A stretch of 30,168 nt of DNA from Victivallales bacterium (GCA_017964325.1 JAGCSE010000319.1:1-30168), one strand, 5' to 3'; shown: positions 15,467 to 23,143, counted from the stretch's first letter. Program-made: numbers and translations. Notes: a model not told the origin generated them from the letters alone.

Positions 15467-16726
15467 ATGAATAATCAAATAAATGATGAAATCCTTATAA
15501 ATCGGATGTTTCGTGGTGAGTATTTAGCTGGTAACATTGGTCATGAAATCATTAACCTGTTTAAAGCTGATGATGGTAAAAATTATATTTACATCAACCC
15601 ATATGGTAATTTTGCAAAGAAACACCATGGCCGCATAAAGAAGATTCTACTCGTCAGAAATTATGCAAAGGATACCTTTGAAATTCTGGCAAAAGCCACT
15701 GATTTGGAGTTATTAATTAATGATCCAGTAAATACACATTCCAATACCGATATTCGGTATGGTGGTGTTCCTATTTGGAATATATTTGATCTGAATAATA
15801 ATGATCATATTAGGCAAACTATCGTTGTGACATTTAGGGTTGGAAGCTACCATAAAGCCAAAAAACGTATATTGCTTACTGAATTTGATAGGGCGGCTGA
15901 GTCTGGAGAATATATCATTTCCTTATCGGATAATGCTCCAGAAACAGGGCAAGTGCATCTTCCAAAACAAAGCTTGAAAGCGTATTATATGCAAAACGAC
16001 GAAAAGACAGGCTATGTCTATGATAAATTACAGAAAGCTATTATAGATAAAGATCTTTGGGAGGAGGACAATACAACACAAAGAGTACGTAAAGAACAGC
16101 CACAAGATAAACATTACAGTTTTCTCAAACTGATTCGCAAAGAAGATGATGAATTGTGTTTTTCTAATATGTTCGCGCATTTCCTAGGAGGAGACTTTAG
16201 CTTATATCGCGCTTTTGCTACTGAGGTTCTAGGTTTGAACCCAGAGACGGTAGGAAACTCTTGCACTATTTATAGAGAAAAAGACAATATTGATCTGCTG
16301 ATAGATGATGGAATAAATCGAATTATTATTGAAAACAAAATCCATTCTTTTATCAATGGATTAAAAACAGAACAAGAGGATAAAATAGAGAGTCAACTTT
16401 CAAAATATTGGAAAAATGAAAAAAAGAAAATTGAAGAAGAGAATAATAAGGGGGGCACTAAAAAAGAACTTCGTGCTTTTTTATTTCTTCCCAAATATAA
16501 TGAACAACATATCCAGATGAAAAAGTATGTCGATGGAGGACATTATATAAAAATCACATATAAGAAATTATATGAGTTTTTTTCAAAACAAAAAAAAGAT
16601 AATACTCCATACTACAATGATTTTTGTAATGCCTTATACAAGCATTCTTTGGAAGTGCAAGAGGATTTATATCAGGAGAATCTGAAGAAGTTTCTTGCTG
16701 TAATCAATAGATTGCATAATAAATAG
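15467..16726 (+). CDS. PD-(D/E)XK nuclease-like protein, inserted in module B
   Basis: The start is the ATG at 15467 (MNNQINDEIL), with AGGAG 7 bases before it, giving 419 aa. The C-terminal half matches the PD-(D/E)XK nuclease family often found in defence loci: MFAHFLGGDFSLYRAF near residue 240, then the acidic D276 in DNIDLLID, IIIENK with E289 and K291, and the QLSKYW helix. The N-terminal half (1-200) is unrecognised and holds GNIGHEIINLFKADDGKNYIY. The gene is far more AT-rich than its neighbours. It sits exactly where module A has no gene, so it is a later insertion. It may cut DNA or RNA, perhaps as a single-gene defence system. The N-terminal part may be a sensor domain. Confidence 0.75.
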   Translation: MNNQINDEILINRMFRGEYLAGNIGHEIINLFKADDGKNYIYINPYGNFAKKHHGRIKKILLVRNYAKDTFEILAKATDLELLINDPVNTHSNTDIRYGGVPIWNIFDLNNNDHIRQTIVVTFRVGSYHKAKKRILLTEFDRAAESGEYIISLSDNAPETGQVHLPKQSLKAYYMQNDEKTGYVYDKLQKAIIDKDLWEEDNTTQRVRKEQPQDKHYSFLKLIRKEDDELCFSNMFAHFLGGDFSLYRAFATEVLGLNPETVGNSCTIYREKDNIDLLIDDGINRIIIENKIHSFINGLKTEQEDKIESQLSKYWKNEKKKIEEENNKGGTKKELRAFLFLPKYNEQHIQMKKYVDGGHYIKITYKKLYEFFSKQKKDNTPYYNDFCNALYKHSLEVQEDLYQENLKKFLAVINRLHNK

Positions 16727-16747
16727 AACAAAACAATTATAGATACC

Positions 16748-16776
16748 TGAAAGATTCCACCTCCTTGATGCGTATA
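16748..16776 (+). promoter_or_regulatory. Module promoter (ECF-type), before the YbjN-like fusion gene
   Basis: TGAAAG (16748-16753), 17 bases, CGTATA (16771-16776), 81 bases before the ATG at 16858. The module A counterpart (around 8005-8030) has lost both boxes, in line with its broken gene. Confidence 0.65.
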
Positions 16777-16857
16777 GATGTTGACAGCTGATTCATTTCA
16801 TGTGAGTCATGGAAGATCAAGCTGAAAACATCCATCAACATCAGGAGGTATAGGATC

Positions 16858-18030
16858 ATGTCGAAATTCACACCAAAAAACGCATTGGAGAAAGCGGTTC
16901 TCAAGAAAGACAACTATCATGTCATTGTCCAGATCATGGATGGAGAGCGGTTGTCGCGGCCGGATATTTTTGCGCAGCCGGAAGCCTTCCAGCTGACAAT
17001 CGAAGCGGCGATGATGCTGGCGTTCATCGGACTTCCAACGGAAATGAGACAAGACGCCATTGATGTGGTGCGTGAGAAATGTGGAGAGGATTCGGAAATG
17101 TTCGAATTCCTTTCCGGCGAATTCAGACAATGTGAGAATCAGTCGGAACCAGACGAAGAGGAAAACAGACTCCTTCGCGCGATTCGGGAGAAGGATGAAA
17201 AGGTCATCATCGCCTTGATTGATGAAAGTGAATACTATATCAATAATCCATTGCCGGATACGGACATCCCATGTCTTGTTGAATTGTCATCGGCTGTGAG
17301 AACGGCACTTTTCCGACATGGATTCTATACACGTCCATTGGTTTTGCTGCTCCTTAAATTGATCTCGCCGGAAACAAAGGACATTGATGTGCCTTCGGAA
17401 GTGCAGCGGCTTGATTATAATGAACGAAGCGCCATCATTAATGAGATCATGCCGGTTCTCCTCCGTCAAAAAGATGATGACGATGTCGATGAGGACAGTG
17501 AAAGTGACGTTGCTTCCGATGATGCAAAATCTGATGATTCAGTTGATGATGTAAGATGCCGCAGGGCAGTGGACATTATTTGCAAGTATCTTGACAGCAT
17601 GAATATCCAGTATGAACTGGATGAAAAGAGGCGCGATTTCCAGTTCGTCGTTCCCATAGATGAGGCATTCAAAAAGTACTATTCTGGCATCTGCGTACGG
17701 GAACGTTATATATTGATGTATGCGATACTACCGTTTCAATGTCCGGAGGACCGTCGTCAAGCGCTGGCCGAATATTTGAACCGCGTCAATTATGATCTTG
17801 TTTTCGGCAACTACGAGATGGATATGTCTAGCGGAGAGATCCGCTTAAGGCTCAACTACATGACAGATGGCTTTTTGTGTGATGTCGAATGGGCTTATCA
17901 GACGATCTTGGCAATCCCAACCATGTTGTTGAAGCGGTATGTCGCATGGCTGGCGAGTGTGATTACCGGCAGGCTGACGCCTGAAGAGGCTTTTGAGCAA
18001 GCCGTCAATTACGCAAAAGAACATGAATGA
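16858..18030 (+). CDS. Helical-repeat/YbjN-like two-domain protein
   Basis: This 390-aa protein has an N-terminal part (1-200) made of short helical pairs similar to the ankyrin-like proteins around it (NALEKAVLKKDNYHVIVQIM, LLRAIREKDEKVIIALIDE). A very acidic, serine/aspartate-rich linker follows (about 203-230). The C-terminal domain (about 235-370) looks like the YbjN fold, related to type III secretion chaperones: ICKYLDSMNIQYELDEKRRDFQFVVP, then RERYILMYAILPFQCPEDRRQALAEYLNRVNYDLVFGNYEMD and a beta-strand pair. YbjN-like domains bind other proteins. AGGAGG is placed 10-12 bases before the ATG. The family call for the C-terminus is from pattern memory and moderate. Confidence 0.75.
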   Translation: MSKFTPKNALEKAVLKKDNYHVIVQIMDGERLSRPDIFAQPEAFQLTIEAAMMLAFIGLPTEMRQDAIDVVREKCGEDSEMFEFLSGEFRQCENQSEPDEEENRLLRAIREKDEKVIIALIDESEYYINNPLPDTDIPCLVELSSAVRTALFRHGFYTRPLVLLLLKLISPETKDIDVPSEVQRLDYNERSAIINEIMPVLLRQKDDDDVDEDSESDVASDDAKSDDSVDDVRCRRAVDIICKYLDSMNIQYELDEKRRDFQFVVPIDEAFKKYYSGICVRERYILMYAILPFQCPEDRRQALAEYLNRVNYDLVFGNYEMDMSSGEIRLRLNYMTDGFLCDVEWAYQTILAIPTMLLKRYVAWLASVITGRLTPEEAFEQAVNYAKEHE

Positions 18031-18084
18031 TACTGTCTGATTCGTTTCCCGTAACAAACGGTATTTCTGTCATGCCATGGTCAA

Positions 18085-18116
18085 AACAAATGCGGCTGGA
18101 ATCGGCCGCATTTGTT
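18085..18116 (+). terminator. Stem-loop after the YbjN-like gene
   Basis: AACAAATGCGGC (18085-18096) pairs perfectly with GCCGCATTTGTT (18105-18116) across an 8-base loop. It lies 55 bases after the stop. The T tract that follows is short and broken (GTATTTAGG), so it may be a leaky terminator or an RNA-stabilising hairpin. Confidence 0.6.
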
Positions 18117-18168
18117 GTATTTAGGCCATGTATGAGTGTCTTGAATAATATACTCATGACCGTTTTTC

Positions 18169-18197
18169 TGAAAGATTTCGTTTCCCTTCTGCGTAAT
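18169..18197 (+). promoter_or_regulatory. Module promoter (ECF-type), before the 253-aa ankyrin-like gene
   Basis: TGAAAG (18169-18174), 17 bases, CGTAAT (18192-18197), 67 bases before the ATG at 18265 and downstream of the stem-loop, which makes the 253-aa gene its own transcription unit. Confidence 0.7.
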
Positions 18198-18264
18198 GAT
18201 GGTGTGGGAGGAGAAGAATGGAGGTATCACAATGTCACACATCAATTAGCAGGAGGTTTAGAAA

Positions 18265-19026
18265 ATGATGCCTTTATCTCATGACATATTAGCAACATAC
18301 TATGAAAATCCTGCCAGAAGTCTCGAATACGACTCTGCCGATTGGGTGACGGAGAATTATGAACAACTGAATTCCTGTACACGGGAACTCTCCTGTGAAT
18401 GCTGGGAGACATTGTTTCACAATGTGAACAGATGGGCTGATCAAAATAAACAATATAGTCTGAGTGTCTCCGGTGGAATGGACATCATTCTTGGATATCG
18501 TAGAAGTGGGCTGTATGGATTCGCCGATTCGACGCTTCCGCAACCTGTAAGGGATTTGATGCAGGACATATCGTTCGAAAGAATACAGATTTTTCTGGAT
18601 ATGACCAGCATGAAATATCTTTGGGCGGTTGTCGGCAAACTGGTCTCCATGGGCAATTGGGAGATCATTGAGAAACTCTATGAGTACTGTCCGGATGCCA
18701 TGATACGGAAAATCAATTCTCATAAACTGTTACGGATGATGGTCACCTTCGCGCCTCTTGACTTCCTTCTCAAGATACTTGTGGACATGCAATCCAAGCG
18801 TCCTGTCCAAATCGCGAAATTCCGTGACAAAGAACAGAACAATCTTCTGCATTATTATTTCATCCGTGCGCCTTGGAATCCAAGCGGCACAGCCAGGCAA
18901 ATTCTGGACTTTCTGATCAGTTGTGGCGTGGATCCGGACATGCCGAATGCATCCAATGTTTCCAGTAATTATCAGCGAAAGATACTGGACATGTTTTTCA
19001 GGCAACAGAAACATCCATTGAAATGA
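18265..19026 (+). CDS. 253-aa ankyrin-like protein (module B)
   Basis: It begins with a conserved leader peptide region (YYENPARSLEYDSADWVTEN) that is shared with the remnant at 8321. The middle is helical without a known domain. The C-terminal part has ankyrin-type units: LLRMMVTFAPLDFLLKILVDMQ, then NNLLHYYFIRAPWNPSGTARQILDFLISCGVDPDMPNAS. Two adjacent ATGs (18265 and 18268) follow AGGAGG by 8-11 bases; either may be used. The last cap seen in related proteins (QYAKENDEKAYQII) is replaced by YQRKILDMFF. No enzyme motif. It is probably a partner/adaptor of the module, which is inferred from context. Confidence 0.75.
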   Translation: MMPLSHDILATYYENPARSLEYDSADWVTENYEQLNSCTRELSCECWETLFHNVNRWADQNKQYSLSVSGGMDIILGYRRSGLYGFADSTLPQPVRDLMQDISFERIQIFLDMTSMKYLWAVVGKLVSMGNWEIIEKLYEYCPDAMIRKINSHKLLRMMVTFAPLDFLLKILVDMQSKRPVQIAKFRDKEQNNLLHYYFIRAPWNPSGTARQILDFLISCGVDPDMPNASNVSSNYQRKILDMFFRQQKHPLK

Positions 19027-19079
19027 ACAATCCGTATTTCTGCCCTTTGATTTGCCCTTGGGAGCAATTATGACGGTTA

Positions 19080-19850
19080 CTAGTCGTCATGTTGTCTTCT
19101 GGAGCGTTTGGGCTTGCCAGGCTCAGCCTTGAAGGAATGCTTGTCGAAGCCGTGGCTGTCACGTTTGACGATGTCGTTGGCTGCGTCAGGCGTGTCGTCC
19201 TGCGTGGCCAATTCATTGAAAAGATAGCTTTCTAGTTGCTGGCAAGCGTCAAATGGTGGCATGATTTTCTGGAAATCAAGGCTTGCCAGACATGGATTGA
19301 AAGTGAATCGCACACAATACCGGCCTTTCTCATGCTCACGGACTGGCCCAAGCTCCATCTCCTTGATGTCCAGAAGGATAATCGGACATTTGTAACGAAG
19401 GTTCATCGTCTTGAAGCGGGGCAGAACCGTGTCGAGGGAAAACATCCTTTGGATGCCTTTTTCGACATCCTCCCGCCTGAAAAGAGTGCTATGCCGATTG
19501 AAGCTACGTGATTGCAGGTCAATCTTCTGCGTGAAACTGTCGAAGTCCCAGCAGATGGTGTTCGCCACACGGACAAACGGATAGAATTCTCCGCAGAACA
19601 ACAGGAGGGAGCGGCGGTAGTCGTCGATGTCGCATCCATGGAGTCCGCCATATTTGTAATTGGCGTTCTTCACAGGAATGCGTACCGCGTCCATTTGATG
19701 GGCCATGGCATATTTCCAGTTTGTGTCTTGGAAGAATGGGTCGTTCATGTCCGGCAGAAGGCTGGAAGTCTCCCGTTTCCAGATGCGGGAGGTGTCCGAT
19801 GCGTTGCCGAAGACATCGTAGTAGTCATGGAACTTGCTGATGATTCGCAT
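19080..19850 (-). CDS. Conserved hypothetical protein (MRIISKFHDYYD family)
   Basis: The 256-aa protein opens with MRIISKFHDYYDVFG and has a middle part LLLFCGEFYPFVRV, then a beta-rich section and a C-terminal tail HGFDKHSFKAEPGKPKRS. I recall this start and tail as typical of a widespread hypothetical family found in bacteria and phages, with no assigned function. It begins 15 bases after the 205-aa gene stops, so the two are one minus-strand operon under the promoter at 20524-20552. Cysteines are few (FCGE, CDID, NTICWD), giving no clear metal site. Confidence 0.75.
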   Translation of the reverse strand: MRIISKFHDYYDVFGNASDTSRIWKRETSSLLPDMNDPFFQDTNWKYAMAHQMDAVRIPVKNANYKYGGLHGCDIDDYRRSLLLFCGEFYPFVRVANTICWDFDSFTQKIDLQSRSFNRHSTLFRREDVEKGIQRMFSLDTVLPRFKTMNLRYKCPIILLDIKEMELGPVREHEKGRYCVRFTFNPCLASLDFQKIMPPFDACQQLESYLFNELATQDDTPDAANDIVKRDSHGFDKHSFKAEPGKPKRSRRQHDD

Positions 19851-19865
19851 ATTGCAATGATATTT

Positions 19866-20483
19866 TTAGCTTTCGTACGACTGTTTGCTTTTCAGAAGCC
19901 GCTGAACGTTGCGTTTGGAAAGATTGCCGAAGTAGGGGAAGAGCCTCCAAGTCAGCGGATGGGCATGATCGTTTCCATATAAATATACACAGTAGCTATC
20001 ATCGCTATAGTCTAGCCCGATGTCGTCACGCCCATGTTTTTCCACAATTTTCTGGTATTCCGTATCTGTTATAGGCAAACTTCCTGTCAGACATGGGACA
20101 ATCCTGTTTCTATCCAGATACCAGGCGAAATCTCCTTTCTTAAGCTTGATGCTGTTTTCTGGACGTCCATGAAAATGCTTTTCGCAACGGTCATCGCAAT
20201 CGCCGTGGCAATAGAATGATCCATCGGGAAGATATGACCAGGCCGCCTGGAATTCGCTTATTCCATTCCATGGGCCGTTCAGACCGCCGTTCAATGTCTT
20301 TTCATAGATGAAAAATGCGAAGAAACGACTGTATGACTTTTCGTTTTCAATTGCAATCTTCATGAACGCCTCGGCATTCTGGTGTGAATCGAAGATTCCC
20401 AATTGGCTTTCATCTGTCTTGTATGAGCCATCAGGGCTCTTGTTGCCGACGATTTCCACTGATTTGAGTTCAAAGATTTGCAT
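19866..20483 (-). CDS. Hypothetical 205-aa protein, module B
   Basis: I do not recognise a domain. The protein is aromatic-rich and ordered, with SYLPDGSFYCHGDCDDRCEKHFHGRPE near residues 82-108 whose cysteines and histidines (YCHGDCDDRCEKHFH) could bind zinc. It continues with LKKGDFAWYLDRNRIVPCLTG and a C-terminal YLYGNDHAHPLTWRLFPYFG stretch. An ECF-type promoter lies 41 bases before the start, linking it to the module. A short decayed relative lies at 9290-9410. It is cotranscribed with the 256-aa gene. A role in the module is inferred from the promoter and the duplicated fragment. Confidence 0.72.
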   Translation of the reverse strand: MQIFELKSVEIVGNKSPDGSYKTDESQLGIFDSHQNAEAFMKIAIENEKSYSRFFAFFIYEKTLNGGLNGPWNGISEFQAAWSYLPDGSFYCHGDCDDRCEKHFHGRPENSIKLKKGDFAWYLDRNRIVPCLTGSLPITDTEYQKIVEKHGRDDIGLDYSDDSYCVYLYGNDHAHPLTWRLFPYFGNLSKRNVQRLLKSKQSYES

Positions 20484-20523
20484 CGCATATTCTCCATAGT
20501 TGTTGTTAGTCTGAGCTAAAATA

Positions 20524-20552
20524 GATACGTTTGAAATGGACTGTTTCTTTCA
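20524..20552 (-). promoter_or_regulatory. Module promoter (ECF-type), before the 205-aa/256-aa gene pair
   Basis: On the minus strand TGAAAG (20547-20552), 17 bases, CGTATC (20524-20529), 41 bases before the ATG at 20483. It is the rightmost of the eight sites and marks the edge of the module. Confidence 0.65.
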
Positions 20553-20678
20553 CTTCGTTCTATTTTTCTGTTTCGCTCTATTCCCTATAAAAGTAGGTAA
20601 TAGTGTCCTTACAGGTGGCGTCTTCCGGGCGTAATGGGACCTCCTTCACACAGGCGGGATGCTGGGGCGGCACTACAC

Positions 20679-20715
20679 AAAAAGGACTGTTGCTTTTTTG
20701 GCAACAGTCCTTTTT
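20679..20715 (-). terminator. Strong intrinsic terminator
   Basis: GGACTGTTGC (20684-20693) pairs perfectly with GCAACAGTCC (20701-20710) over a 7-base loop, flanked by A5 and T5, so it can work in both directions. On the minus strand it ends the oxidoreductase transcript, which stops at 20803; it thereby isolates the module to its left. Confidence 0.88.
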
Positions 20716-20745
20716 GTATGTGTTCTTGAAATTTTCTAGCGAATT

Positions 20746-20790
20746 CTAGGGATTCTAGAACCGCTAGAACCGCTAGAACCGCTAGAAAGG
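20746..20790. repeat. 9-bp tandem repeat with CTAG
   Basis: CTAG recurs every nine bases at 20746, 20755, 20764, 20773 and 20782; the three central units are identical (CTAGAACCG). It lies between the oxidoreductase stop and its terminator, so length changes would alter only the 3' end of that mRNA. Confidence 0.8.
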
Positions 20791-20802
20791 CAACAGCTTA
20801 TA

Positions 20803-21807
20803 TCAAAGCACTTCTGGCTTTGTCCAAACACCGGATTTGGCGCTCTTGTACATGGCTTCCATGACGGCGGAGCGGAGGGCGGCTTCTTTGGGGGAGACAA
20901 GCGGAACCTTCTTGCCGACAACGGCGTCGAGATAGAGTTCGAAGGCGTGCGGGAGTTGCGCGGGCAGATCCGTCCACGGTTTCTTGCCATCAGCTCCAGC
21001 GACGTGCTTGCTGTTGAAATAGAGCTGGTCGTTGACGACGCAGGCATGGCCTTCCGTTCCGGAAATCGTGAGCTGGACAGGCTGATCGATGTCAACCCAG
21101 CCGGCGGCTACGGAGGCGATGGTGCCGTCGGGGAATGAAATGAGGCCTTCGCCTGTTTCGTCGCAGCCAGGATAGCGGTTGGTGACGGTTTTGATGGAGG
21201 CTGTGGCGGCTTCGGGAACTTGGTCGATGAGCCACAGGAGGATGTCGAGGGAGTGCGTTCCGAGATCGCCGAAAGCGCCGCAGCCGGCGATGGCCGGATC
21301 GGCCATCCAACGCCATTCCTTGTCGAACCAGCCGCCGAGCGAGCCGGAATGGCAATTGATGTGACGGATGCGCGTGATCTTGCCGAAGGCGCCAGCTTCG
21401 ACTTGCTTCTTGAGGAACAGATGGATGGACTGACCGCGCATGAAATAGCCAGTCTGGAAGATAAGTCCTTCCTTTTCAATGGCATGGGCCATTTTCCAAG
21501 CATCTGCTGCGGCAAAGCCGAGCGGCTTTTCGACATAGAGGTGCTTCTTGGCGGCGACGGCTTGCGAGACAAGCTCTTCATGGCGGATGGTTTCGGAACA
21601 GATGACGACGGCGTCGATTGATGCGTCGTTCCAGATGTCTTTCGGGAAGTCCGCGACGGCGGCTCCGAGTTTGTCAGCAGTCACTTTGGCGCGGTCTGCG
21701 TTGTGGTCCCAAACTTTTGCGACTTTGATGTCCTGCCTTGCGGCCATGCGTTGTACGAAATTGGGGGTGTGGATGTGGCCGCAGCCGACGAGTGCCAATG
21801 TTTTCAT
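20803..21807 (-). CDS. Gfo/Idh/MocA-family oxidoreductase
   Basis: The start is the ATG at 21805-21807 (MKTLALVGCGHIHTP), with AAAGGA 8 bases before it, giving 334 aa. The N-terminal Rossmann fold carries GCGHIHTPNF for NAD(P) binding. EKPLG near residue 93 is the family's conserved Lys-Pro motif, and DLGTHSLDILLWLI near residue 180 supplies the catalytic Asp/His region. Such enzymes oxidise or reduce sugars, inositols and their derivatives. The neighbours (membrane protein and phosphatase) are not sugar genes, so the substrate is open. The gene ends just before a strong terminator. Confidence 0.88.
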   Translation of the reverse strand: MKTLALVGCGHIHTPNFVQRMAARQDIKVAKVWDHNADRAKVTADKLGAAVADFPKDIWNDASIDAVVICSETIRHEELVSQAVAAKKHLYVEKPLGFAAADAWKMAHAIEKEGLIFQTGYFMRGQSIHLFLKKQVEAGAFGKITRIRHINCHSGSLGGWFDKEWRWMADPAIAGCGAFGDLGTHSLDILLWLIDQVPEAATASIKTVTNRYPGCDETGEGLISFPDGTIASVAAGWVDIDQPVQLTISGTEGHACVVNDQLYFNSKHVAGADGKKPWTDLPAQLPHAFELYLDAVVGKKVPLVSPKEAALRSAVMEAMYKSAKSGVWTKPEVL

Positions 21808-21874
21808 GATGGTTTCCTTTTTGTTGGGAGTTTGGATAAACTGGATATTTGAGAAAGATTGGATAGATGAGATT

Positions 21875-21909
21875 GCCGCGCCATGGCGCGGCGGTCGCAC
21901 TGGAGTGCG
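21875..21909. repeat. Paired palindromes (18-bp palindrome plus small hairpin)
   Basis: GCCGCGCCATGGCGCGGC (21875-21892) is a perfect palindrome. Three bases later CGCAC and GTGCG (21896-21909) pair over a TGGA loop, followed by a C-rich tail. The layout resembles that at 24633-24667. It lies just after the YibE-like gene on the minus strand and could act as a terminator or repetitive element. Confidence 0.55.
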
Positions 21910-21917
21910 CCCCTCCC

Positions 21918-23066
21918 TCACGCTTTTAGCTTGTAAATGATTCCGCCTGCGATGGCGGTGAATGGCGCGACGAGAACGAGAGCGAAGCTTCCGATGAGCG
22001 TTTTGACGGCTTCGGAGGCTACATACGGATTGTTGATGAAATCGACGGGGCTCGTGCCTTGCGCGGCGAACGTCATCATCAATGTCAGATAACCGCCTGA
22101 ATAGGCGAGCAGAAGCGTAGTCGTCATGGTTCCGACGACGCTTTGGCCGATGCGGATGCCCGAACGGATCAGTTCATTTCGCGAGATGTCAGGCTTGTGA
22201 TAGACGATTTCCTCCATGCCGGCGGCGACGTCCATGCCCAGATCCATGACGGCTCCAGATGATGCGAGAATGATGGCTCCGATGAAGATGTTCTGAAGGC
22301 TTAAGTATTGGTAGCCAGAATAATAGAGAGCCTGAGAGTAGGGCATGATGGCTCCGTTGACGTGGAACAGATGGGTGAAAATGCTTGAAAGAATGCAGCC
22401 CGAAATCACGCCGAGCATCGAACCCGTGCAGGAGACGACGAATTTTCGCGTCCAGCCCGCCACGAGAAACATGATGACGACCGTCAAAAAGAATACGCAG
22501 ACAACGGTTGCCAGAATCGGCGACACGCCGTTGAGGCAGAGCGGCACGACGATTTTCCATACGGCAAGGCAACTGAAGACAAAGGAAACCAATGCTTTAA
22601 GTCCTGTCAGTCCCGCGAAGCAAAGCAGCAGGAGGCAGAAAAGCCCGAATAGGAGGAGTGTCCAGCCGATTCGGTAGTAATCCTGTGCATTCAGGACGGT
22701 CATGCCTGGAACAGCATCATGGAGAAGACCGACGAGAACGGTATCGCCGACTTCGAACACCTTGTCCAGCTCCATCTGTGCGCGGAGTTGGTTGTTGGCG
22801 GGATAGCGTTCGCCCTTGTGTTTGCCGCTAAGAATTTCGACTTCAAGGTTTTGCGGACCTGTTTTGAGAAGGCCGATTTCCATGATTTCGGAATTGTCAA
22901 CGGAAATGACGCGTGCGCGTTCCTTCGTGCCTGGTTCTGGATCCTTTTTAGGATGTAAATCTAAAAACGTGAGCACCCAGCAGACTAGCAGGAAGACCAC
23001 GATGATGATCAGGTCCGTTTTCTTTTCCTTTATGTATTGAATGGCTGGAGGCATAAAGCAGAACAT
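21918..23066 (-). CDS. YibE/F-like integral membrane protein
   Basis: The start is best placed at ATG 23066 (MFCFMPPAIQ) or 23054, since the only upstream candidate, a GTG at 23102, lies inside the terminator of the gene before it. The protein (about 382 aa) has one N-terminal membrane helix (LIIIVVFLLVCWVLTFL), a periplasmic beta-rich domain (ERARVISVDN to HDAVPGM), then about seven more membrane helices, including the family's GAIILASSGAVMDLGMDVAAGMEE segment. YibE/F proteins are a widespread family of unknown transport function. No clear ribosome binding site is seen. Confidence 0.85.
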   Translation of the reverse strand: MFCFMPPAIQYIKEKKTDLIIIVVFLLVCWVLTFLDLHPKKDPEPGTKERARVISVDNSEIMEIGLLKTGPQNLEVEILSGKHKGERYPANNQLRAQMELDKVFEVGDTVLVGLLHDAVPGMTVLNAQDYYRIGWTLLLFGLFCLLLLCFAGLTGLKALVSFVFSCLAVWKIVVPLCLNGVSPILATVVCVFFLTVVIMFLVAGWTRKFVVSCTGSMLGVISGCILSSIFTHLFHVNGAIMPYSQALYYSGYQYLSLQNIFIGAIILASSGAVMDLGMDVAAGMEEIVYHKPDISRNELIRSGIRIGQSVVGTMTTTLLLAYSGGYLTLMMTFAAQGTSPVDFINNPYVASEAVKTLIGSFALVLVAPFTAIAGGIIYKLKA

Positions 23067-23087
23067 CTGGGCATCTGTGACTTTTAA

Positions 23088-23120
23088 ACAAAGACCATGC
23101 ACGAAAAGCCGCGCATGGTC
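23088..23120 (-). terminator. Intrinsic terminator after the alkaline phosphatase gene
   Basis: On the minus strand GACCATGC pairs with GCATGGTC (arms 23113-23120 and 23093-23100) over a 12-base loop, followed by TTTGTTT. It ends the phosphatase transcript and rules out the upstream start of the YibE-like gene. Confidence 0.7.
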
Positions 23121-23143
23121 GATGAAAGCGGAACGGAAATCTT

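Larger units (their letters stand above)
20484..20802. other. Intergenic region with a promoter, a terminator and a 9-bp tandem repeat
   Basis: This 319-base stretch holds the ECF-type promoter of the 205-aa gene (20524-20552), a strong terminator (20679-20715) and the CTAG tandem repeat (20746-20790). A region at about 20600-20675 (GGTGGCG, GGGCGGCAC words) resembles GC-rich spacer sequence seen at 1745-1841. No gene is evident. Confidence 0.7.
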
